Shown here: positions 48,538 through 56,159 of the stretch, piece by piece
How the letters are laid out: every line of letters starts with the position of its first letter
How positions within the stretch are numbered: position 1 is the stretch's first letter
Assembly (NCBI GenBank): GCA_905182985.1
Contig: CAJJDN010000119.1
Location: 79,834-135,992, forward strand
Length of the DNA stretch: 56,159 nucleotides
Reading direction: 5' to 3'
Source of the DNA: Paramecium sonneborni
Taxonomy: Eukaryota; Ciliophora; Oligohymenophorea; Peniculida; Parameciidae
The notes under the pieces: model-generated
Database searches by the model: none
Told to the model about the DNA's origin: nothing
The model's input: the letters and a program-made list of their open reading frames with translations, nothing else
Translations under genes and position numbers: made by a program

Positions 48538-50641
48538 ATGAATAATAATAAAAGATCAACAATAGAAGATGCTATGAGAGCAGAGAAGATCTCTTTAAAC
48601 CCATACTAATAAACTTAGTAACCAATGTACTAAAATTACTATGGATATAACTAATATATGACATATGGGTATTAACAAATGATGCCAAATCAATATTAAT
48701 ATAATCAATATTATCCATACAATTATTAAACCGTACAGCAACAATGTATTTGATTATTTAAATCTAGAACAAACTAATTTGATGTAAAACCAAAACAACA
48801 TTTACAGACCTTAGTAATAGTTTATTTAATAATCTAATTCTGTTTTGAATTCTCAATAAAAAGTATCCTAACCACTCTAACAAGCAAATCAATAATAGCC
48901 CTAGCAGCAATCACTTATTTAATAAACTCAAGATTAATAATAAAAAAATGCGATGAATAATATAATCGAGAAGGAGTAAAATCAATTTTTACCTCCAGTT
49001 GATGTTTCAGAGTTAGACTAACCTTCAAGATGGGAGAATGAAATTAAGATCTACTCATATTTGTATCGAAAATTAAACGTTGAAATGCCTAATTTAGTTA
49101 GTAATGATTATTTTAATTATTTTACAGGTGCGAGATTTTGTAATTCGAGAGAAGTATTTAATGAATAATCTTCTATTACTGTAAAACAGTATGTAGAGAG
49201 AGCATTCAATAAATGTCAATCTGATGATGAGAGAAATCTAATGGAACAATATTTAAAGGCTACAATTGCAGAAGCCAAACGTAAAAATGAATACAGTGTA
49301 AGAGATTGGTCAAAATTTCCTTTGCCAACACTTCCTAGAGAGAATTAAATACGAACTTAGTCTTTATTCTCTTAATCTCTGTAAATAAAACAAAGCACAG
49401 CTATGGCATTGAATTCATTAGGCTAAACAAGTAAATTTGGGGCACCAAGTTAAGCCCAACCTATTGGACCAGCGTAAAGTAATGGTTCTTAATAATAGAA
49501 ATTACAGCATCTACTAGTATTTAAAATTTGATGTCTTTAAACGATTAACTGAAATAGTAATAAGTTGATGCTATTAATCAAAATCATATGAAAAATAAGA
49601 AAAGTGAGTATAGTATAGATTTGGCTATGTTATAAATTGGAAAATTACAGCCCAATGCTACAATATAGATCAAATAACAATAAAAATAGATTAAAAAAAA
49701 AATAGAAGAAGAAGACCAATTTATTTAAACTAATATGAAAATTACAGTATAATGGAATTAAATTTATTTTTAAGGGAACTTGTGAAGACTTAGAAAAACC
49801 ATATTATAGACTAACTGGTTTGCCTGATCCAAATACCATAAGACCTGAACATATTTTAAAAAAAGCATTAAATCATATTTTAGAAAAGTGGAAAAATTGT
49901 TAAGCTGATTATAATTTCACAATTGAATAGTTTAGATCTATAAGATAAGATTTATTGGTTCAACATATTGAAAATAGATTTACAGTTTAAGTTTATGAAG
50001 AAAATGCTAGAATATGTTTGGAATGTGGAGATTTCCCTAGATATGAAAGTTGTTGGACAATGTTATGTGATTTGTATGAGATGATTAGTATAAGTGAAGG
50101 AAAAGATGTTAATTTTATAGGAAATAAAGTTGAATTTGATAGTTATAGAATTGTTTATCTAACAATGTTAAATAAATAAGATTAATTAGTCAAAATATTA
50201 CATTAAAATTCGGATGATTAGAGAATTAAGTTTGCTCTTGGGTAATTAATTAATTTAATATTTTAGTATAAGAGAATCATATAAATGTGGAAATTATGTT
50301 AAATTATTTAAAGATTATAAAGAAGCTGGTGAAACTATGGGAAGTATTATTAATCATTTTTTAGTTAGAATTAGAGTAAAAGCATTAAAATAGATTGTAA
50401 AAACGTATCAATTATAAATTTATTTTTAGATATATTTCAAATATAGAATTAGAATATTTAGCCTAACTTTTGGCATTTTAAGATGTGGATTAATTTAGAT
50501 AATTTATGTAATACTTTGGTATTAAAATTTTATTAAATATAAATAGATCTAGTAAGATTTGATGAAACTTTGACCTATTTATTAACCAAACAAAGTGTAA
50601 ATGCCTTTGATAATATTAATTTTGATAAGTTGAATGAGTGA
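48538..50641 (+). CDS. LENG8/THP3-like SAC3-GANP family protein
   Basis: Seven exons encode 648 residues; introns are at 48746-48767, 49479-49507, 49747-49774, 50242-50266, 50405-50429 and 50519-50546. The N-terminal 130 residues are Asn/Gln/Tyr/Pro-rich low complexity. A conserved region follows with VKQYVERAF and RDWSKFPLP. The C-terminal half is the SAC3/GANP fold: GTCEDLEKPYYRLTGLPDP, TIRPEHILKKAL, EQFRSIRQDLLVQHI, EVYE-like VQVYEENARICLECGD, and a PCI-like end. Relatives (yeast Thp3, human LENG8) act with CSN12-type partners in transcription-coupled splicing and mRNA export. The low-complexity start is much shorter than in LENG8. The stop is 23 bp from the convergent channel gene. Confidence 0.8.
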
Positions 50642-50664
50642 GATAAGTATTAATATATTTATTA

Positions 50665-53600
50665 TCAATTCTCATGAATAATTTCCTCTCCCATAATCCC
50701 ACTTCTTTTCCTTCTGATTGAAATAGTTGGATAAGATGTTAAATATCTACTTTATCTTTTAATCAATCTTTTAGATTCTTTGAGTCTTTTTTGTTTATAT
50801 TTCTCGTTAACAATCTCAATAACTTTTTCAACATTATATTAAGGATAATAGAATTAATATTCTTAGTATTTATCTAATCCATCTAGTTCATTTATGATTA
50901 ATTTTGAATAATACTCAACTTTTAATTATGTTTTGAAATCTGACGAAGCACAAAATGTAAAACTGTTTTATCTTGTTAATTTATTTTTATCAGGTGATTA
51001 TTAATCAGAGTCTGAAGAATGCTCGCCAATTTCTTACAAAACTATTTTTTCAGGTACTTTTAATTCAATTTTTTCAAATATTTCCTACTTATCTAATTTT
51101 TTACTATTTAATTTAATTAATTTCAATGTTGACATTTATTAAGTATTTCCAATACCTGTAAAACTAGGTCTAGGATTATGAGTATTATTCGAATTTTATC
51201 TCAGTATTTAATCTTAACTCTCATGTGGACTTTCCTTACCTCCACTCTATAAGTTAGGATTAATACTATTTTTAATCAAAGTATTTATCGAAGAATCTGT
51301 ACATTATCTAAATAGATTTTTCTGATGTTCTAAACATTATAAATCCATTTTCTTAATAATCGAATCATTTATAGATTCCTCTTGAATTAAATTATTCTCT
51401 AAAGCATACGTTACTAAACGATATTAGATGCCAAGTCGATCACTTTTAGAATTCTACCTATTTAACAAAAATCAATTATTACATGTGATTTAGCCTGTCT
51501 TCTAACAAACAATTTTCTTTTTTATTCTAATGCATATTATCTTTTAACAATATATCGAACATTTGGCTAATAAAATACAAAAGGACATTCTAAGACCTTA
51601 TGATTTTAATAGCATAATTCACAACCAGATAGTTTTATTCTTTCTTACAATTGAACTTTATTTAATGCTTAATTATATTTTTCTAATTCTTCTGGATATT
51701 TTTAGAGTAAGAGATGAAACTATTTTTTATCTAAAACAGCCACTCTAACGAAACTCTAAGCTTTGGCTGAAAAAGGTAATTTCGCATTAGTAAGAAAATA
51801 TTTTTCTCCTAAAACTTCATTTTTCTTAATTAAAGATAATTATGAGACTTTGTTCTTTTCTAGAAATATGAATAATCTTTATACATTTATTTAATTCTAC
51901 AATTAATGAAATTTCTCCTTCTAAAACAAAATACAATTCATTTATTTCCTAATCTGAAATAACAATAAATTCATCTGGCATATATTATTTTTCTTTCACT
52001 AATTAGCATATTTCATTTAATAATAAATCAGAGAAAGTTGTTGATATTAATTTAGAATTAGAAATAAATTTTCTGTAAATATCAATCTTTAATTCTGTTT
52101 TCAATGAGGGATCTAATTTTTCAATCATTTTAACACATTCATTATCTGAAGTATGATCAATTTATATAAAATACTCAAAAAACTTTTTGACTTTATTTGC
52201 TAAAACTTTATTAACATTTCTTTCATCAATAAATTTTTTGATTAAAAACATTTTATGTCTTTAATTCTTTTTATTTTCATTTAATTAACTAAAAATATTT
52301 CCAATACTTGAAATTGTATATGCGAACACAACACTACTTACAACAGCTACAATTACAACAAACATTCTTTCTACAGAACTAACTGGTATAACATCACCAT
52401 ATCCAATAGTTAATGTAGTAATGGAACTCCAATATATTGAAAATACATATCGAAAATACCAGGATTCTCCATCAATATTTTTTTGCTTGATCCAATTCTA
52501 ATCGTATCTTAAATCAATATATATAAAACAAAAATACCCAAATTCTTCTTCCAATACTCCTATATAATGCCACACACATCCAAACAAATGAGATAAAAAT
52601 AAAAATTAAATCAACAAACGAACAACATCTAATAATGTTTAATAGTGCTATCTTAAATTCAACATTTCTTCTAATGTATCTGCTAACAATATTAATCTTT
52701 TCAAACGTATCAATAATAGAATTTCAAATATTTAGGATTCATCACTTATTGCACTTATAAATTATGGCATTACACTCAAAAAATCATAACAAAATGTAGA
52801 TTTTAAATAATGTAAAGCAATTTGTTTCTAATCTATAACTAATACTCCATGTTCATAAAATCCTGTTAAAAAATTCAATATTATTTCTATCAGAAATACA
52901 TAAAGTGGTAAAGTTAATAAAAAAAATTGTAATACTTCTTAAGTAATTTCAATTTAAAAGCAAATTTTTAATGGTACAAATACCATTTGAATTGATAAAA
53001 TTATCAATAGAAATACATCCCAAATTAATTTAGGAGTACTTGTTGGAGTTATAATAAATACGAATTTGTAGGCTACATATTATAAAAATATATGGCAGGA
53101 TTAATATATGCAATTATTTTGAATTCTTAATTTAAGAATTTACTTTATAAATTTTATATAATTACTGAATAGCTAAGTTTCTTTTGGCCTCTTATTAAAA
53201 ACCTTTCTTCATAATAGTCAAATATAGCTGATTAATCATTTATAGCATAAAATTGTCTTTTTTTCATAAAAGTAAATTTGAACTTCTCAGAGTTGATTAA
53301 TAATGCCATTACAAATCTAATAACGTAAGTCATAATTCTTAAAGCTCCTTTTTACCATATTTTATTATCCCAACCTCCAATAGGTTAATGTAGGTCATCA
53401 GATTAAATTTTTTGTGTTTCTTTTATAATTTTATTTAGAGATTCTACTTTAGATTCCTTTCTACTTCGATGTCTACTTTAATTTGAAATAGATGAATTTT
53501 CAGAAGCATATAATTCATTATCATCATCAACACCACTCTCAGGAATTTATTGTTCAATTGATTATAACCCTAATCCTGGTCGACCATCAAATCCTTAATT

Positions 53601-53714
53601 GTTGAAGACTAATATTAAGATGAATATCTTGCTTAAGGTTTCTGTATTATTTCGTAATGTGATTAATCTTGAAGAATCGGTTTTACAAATTGTATCTATA
53701 CCCTGTCTATCCAT
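50665..53714 (-). CDS. K+ channel with cyclic-nucleotide-binding-like domain
   Basis: This 990-residue protein (introns 53143-53165, 51860-51884 and 51454-51482) belongs to the EAG/CNG/HCN-like channels. After a 175-residue polar N-terminus come hydrophobic segments S1-S6, starting near TPKLIWDVFLLIILSIQ. They include a modest S4 (LLLIRLKRLILLADTL) and a pore with the K+ selectivity filter TIGYGD near residue 428. A C-linker and a cyclic-nucleotide-binding beta-roll follow (MPDEFIVISDQEINELYFVLEGEI...GEKYFL). The phosphate-binding cassette is degenerate: the usual Arg before Ala is not seen (LPFSAKA). Ligand gating may therefore be lost. A long polar tail of about 330 residues completes it. 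Paramecium has many such channels controlling ciliary beating. Confidence 0.88.
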
Positions 53715-53875
53715 TTTATTATTGCAAATATAAATATATATATTGAATATCATAAAATTATTTTAACTTTATTATTATGAATCTTTACTAATTGTTTCAT
53801 AATTATTTTAATTAAAACTCTTTTGATTTCTTCAACAAATATATAAATATAAATAATATTCAAAACTTTCTAATA

Positions 53876-56159
53876 TCATAGTAATAATGAAAAAGCTTCA
53901 CTTGTAGTTTTGGAATGTTATATTGTAACTTCAACAAGAGAATCTGAATGAGCAAATACATCAGGATTATGACTTATCAATATAAACTATATTTAATTTG
54001 ACAATAATTTTACTATTTTTTATAATCTATTAATATTTTAAATAAATGTATTACTTATCAGCATTATCTTAATCTAAACGAGCATCAACTTCATCAAGTA
54101 GAATAAATGGAGCATCAATAGCAGCATTTAATGCTAACAAAAGAGCAATAGAAGCTATAGCCTTTTCTCCTCCAGAAAGTTGTTCAGAATTATCAAATAT
54201 ATATTTTTTATTTGGTGGATTAGGAGTGTATATCAATCCTCCTTCAAATGGTTCTTCTTTATTTTCCATATATAAAAGAACTGTTCCATCAAATCCATTT
54301 TAATTCTCTGTTAATTTTTAATACAAGATTTTTATCTCCTTTTCTACTCTATCAAAATAATTTATCAAATCTTTTCTTTCTTAATTATTATGTCTATACT
54401 AATTAATCGCTCAATTCAGCTTCTCTATTCTATAATTCTTTAATTGATCTTCCTAATTACTCAATATTTGTTTCTAATTAAACAAATTTTCATCTGTTTT
54501 ACCGATTAAACCAACTTATAAATTCTCAAATAAATATTTAGTAATTTCTTATTCCTTTATTTCTAATTCTACATTTATTTCATCAATCAATTTATTCCAA
54601 TTTATTATTTCAAATCATTTTTTATAACCGTATAATCTATAGCTTCCATATCCATTTATTAATCATCATCAAAATTTAAAAAATGTTTAAAAGTTCCTTA
54701 AGATCTTTTGAACCTTACAGGTATAGATTCAATTTCACATAATTCAATCAATCTTCCTCTTTAAAATTTTAACTACTCAATCTTACGATTAATTAAATTT
54801 ATTTATTATTTTTTATCTACTCCTTTCTTTACCTATTGATTCCCTAAAGTCAGTCAAATTTAATAATTTCTTTTATTAAATTTTTTTTCTTTGATTTAAT
54901 TCTAATTGTTTATGTGAATACTAAACCAAATCCTTATACTTCTTATCATGATTTTATTATAAATCAATTTTTTCTGCTCATAATTATTTATTGCTTCCAT
55001 TTTGCTTTTTATATTATTTTGAAAAACTTTCTGTTTCTTTTTTAGTTCTTCTAAGTATTGTTCCATACTTTATTTCTAAACTTATAATTTATTTAATTAC
55101 TATTACTTTATTTCAAATTGCTTACACAAATTTTATTAAATATCTAATTTATTTAATTCATATAAACTAATCCCATTTCTTTTTGCAAAATCCTAACAAG
55201 CCAATTTTTATTAGTTTTAAATTTAACTTAAAAATTTATCATTTTACTCATCATATTCCTTAAGTTATATTTTTCTTTTGTTTATTTCAATATAAAGTTT
55301 ATCTAATAATTTATCTACTTACTTTGACTTTTCATTATATATTTATATTGATTTTTACAATGATATCTATTTATTTGATAATTAAGCCTATTATTCTTCT
55401 AATTTCATTTTTAATGCTGAGTAATACTTCAAATCATCTTAAACACTAACATTTTTGAGAGTTTTAATTTTATTTTACAAATCCTCAATAGACTTAATTA
55501 AATATTCTTTGGATTCTTTTGGTCCCCTTTATTAAATCCTTTAATTATTGGATCGAAAATTCCTCATATCTGATAGTCTTTATTATGACCCATTGAAAAC
55601 AATCATACCTGAAGTTGCCAAAGTTATATCTGTATTGCCTTATAGCATTATAAAGTTCTTAGCAGGCAATATTATTTTAGACAATAGGAGAAATGAGCTC
55701 AACTCTTTCTCAGTTATTTATTAATCACCAATAAAAACTTGAGTTTGCTATTATTTATTTACAGTCCTTTTAAGTGAAATTTAAGTTTCGATTTAATTAA
55801 TAGCATCAAAAATTATTTCTACATAGGCTGATCGATCTTCCTCTTAATAATTTTTATAATACATAGATTAACTATATATTAATTCTTCTGCTCTATGAAA
55901 TCTCATTGATCTAATTGAAATTCCCAAAACAAATTATATTGCATCTAAAACATTTGATTTTCCTATTTTCTTAAATTATTTTATATACCTTCTCCATTAG
56001 GTCCAATAATACTTGTGAATTTTGTAAATGGACCTATGAAATGCTCATTTTCAAATGATTTGAAATTAAAAACTTTAATCCCTTTTATAGTGAATTTAAA
56101 TAATATTTATAAATTACCAAAATTATCATTAAAATCATTATTTTGGATTTTAATATATA
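53876..56159 (-). pseudogene. SMC1: SMC1-like cohesin ATPase, internally deleted and disrupted, runs off right edge
   Basis: The N-terminal head is present near the right edge: IGPFTKFTSIIGPNGEGKSN (Walker A, split by a 26-nt intron at 55963-55988) and KNFIMLQGNTD. The C-terminal head ends the gene: signature LSGGEKAIASIALLLALN, Walker B FILLDEVDARLD, and ILISHNPDVF after a 28-nt intron (54027-54054). Between them only a C-terminal-type coiled coil is found (FAKRNGISLYELNKLD). No hinge is seen, and coding room is about 740 codons against about 1200 in the family. Lesions: frame shifts near 54613 and 54970, and an in-frame TGA at 54411-54413. A 16-nt intron (54817-54832) is proposed. No start codon lies inside the window. 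Confidence 0.7.

Overview
The window reads as macronuclear DNA of a Paramecium-like ciliate. TAA and TAG occur in frame hundreds of times inside otherwise conserved proteins, where they must mean glutamine, and only TGA closes reading frames (genetic code 6). Genes are cut by tiny GT...AG introns: about 60 were placed, almost all 19-34 nt, with two 16-nt candidates and the commonest sizes 22-28. They were located by eye from frame continuity. In nearly every gene the summed intron lengths restore a total divisible by three, which is an internal check. The DNA is very AT-rich and densely packed: neighbouring genes are often only 20-75 bp apart. No tRNA, rRNA, CRISPR array or insertion sequence was recognised.

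Layout. 0-4 kb: a small orphan gene (-), a B-box-like/WD40 protein (-), COX11 (+) and a small membrane protein (+). 4-10 kb: a 1969-residue coiled-coil protein (+). 10-16 kb: a DRS1/DDX27-type RNA helicase (-) and a kinesin (+) sharing a 73-bp divergent spacer, a CCDC81-like protein (-) with a one-base frameshift, and a small coiled-coil gene (+). 16-23 kb: three minus-strand genes head to tail, a coiled-coil protein, the mitochondrial cysteine desulfurase NFS1 and an armadillo-like protein. 23-26 kb: an APC5-like TPR protein (+). 26-33 kb: small genes, a PB1-domain protein with an in-frame TGA, a coiled-coil protein and a kelch protein. 33-35.3 kb: a long stretch without a clear gene. 35-46 kb: a cyclin, a helix-turn-helix protein, a small membrane protein, an Ap4A-phosphorylase-like HIT protein, a MUL1-like RING E3 ligase, an 881-residue helical-repeat protein, a wrecked phosphoinositide phospholipase C, and a CEP19-like protein. 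46-56 kb: proteasome subunit RPN7, a tail-anchored protein, a LENG8/SAC3-like protein, a K+ channel with a cyclic-nucleotide-binding fold, and a decayed SMC1 gene running off the right edge.

Two single N bases (19219 and 24549) are each flanked by exact direct repeats of 1149 and 1050 bp. They look like scaffold joins where overlapping contig ends were not merged. They split APC5 and duplicate parts of NFS1 and of the coiled-coil gene upstream of it.

The genes are ordinary housekeeping, ciliary/cytoskeletal and signalling genes; neighbours do not form an evident pathway. COX11 and NFS1 are mitochondrial, and the MUL1-like protein probably is. Kinesin, CCDC81-like, CEP19-like and coiled-coil proteins fit the microtubule and basal-body systems of a ciliate. 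The most notable biology is decay beside intact genes: a PLC with all five domains recognisable but about ten disabling lesions, an SMC1 apparently missing its hinge, and single-lesion genes. This is what one would expect of duplicate copies degenerating after genome duplication, but sequencing error cannot be excluded for the single-lesion cases. I found no convincing undescribed multi-gene system.
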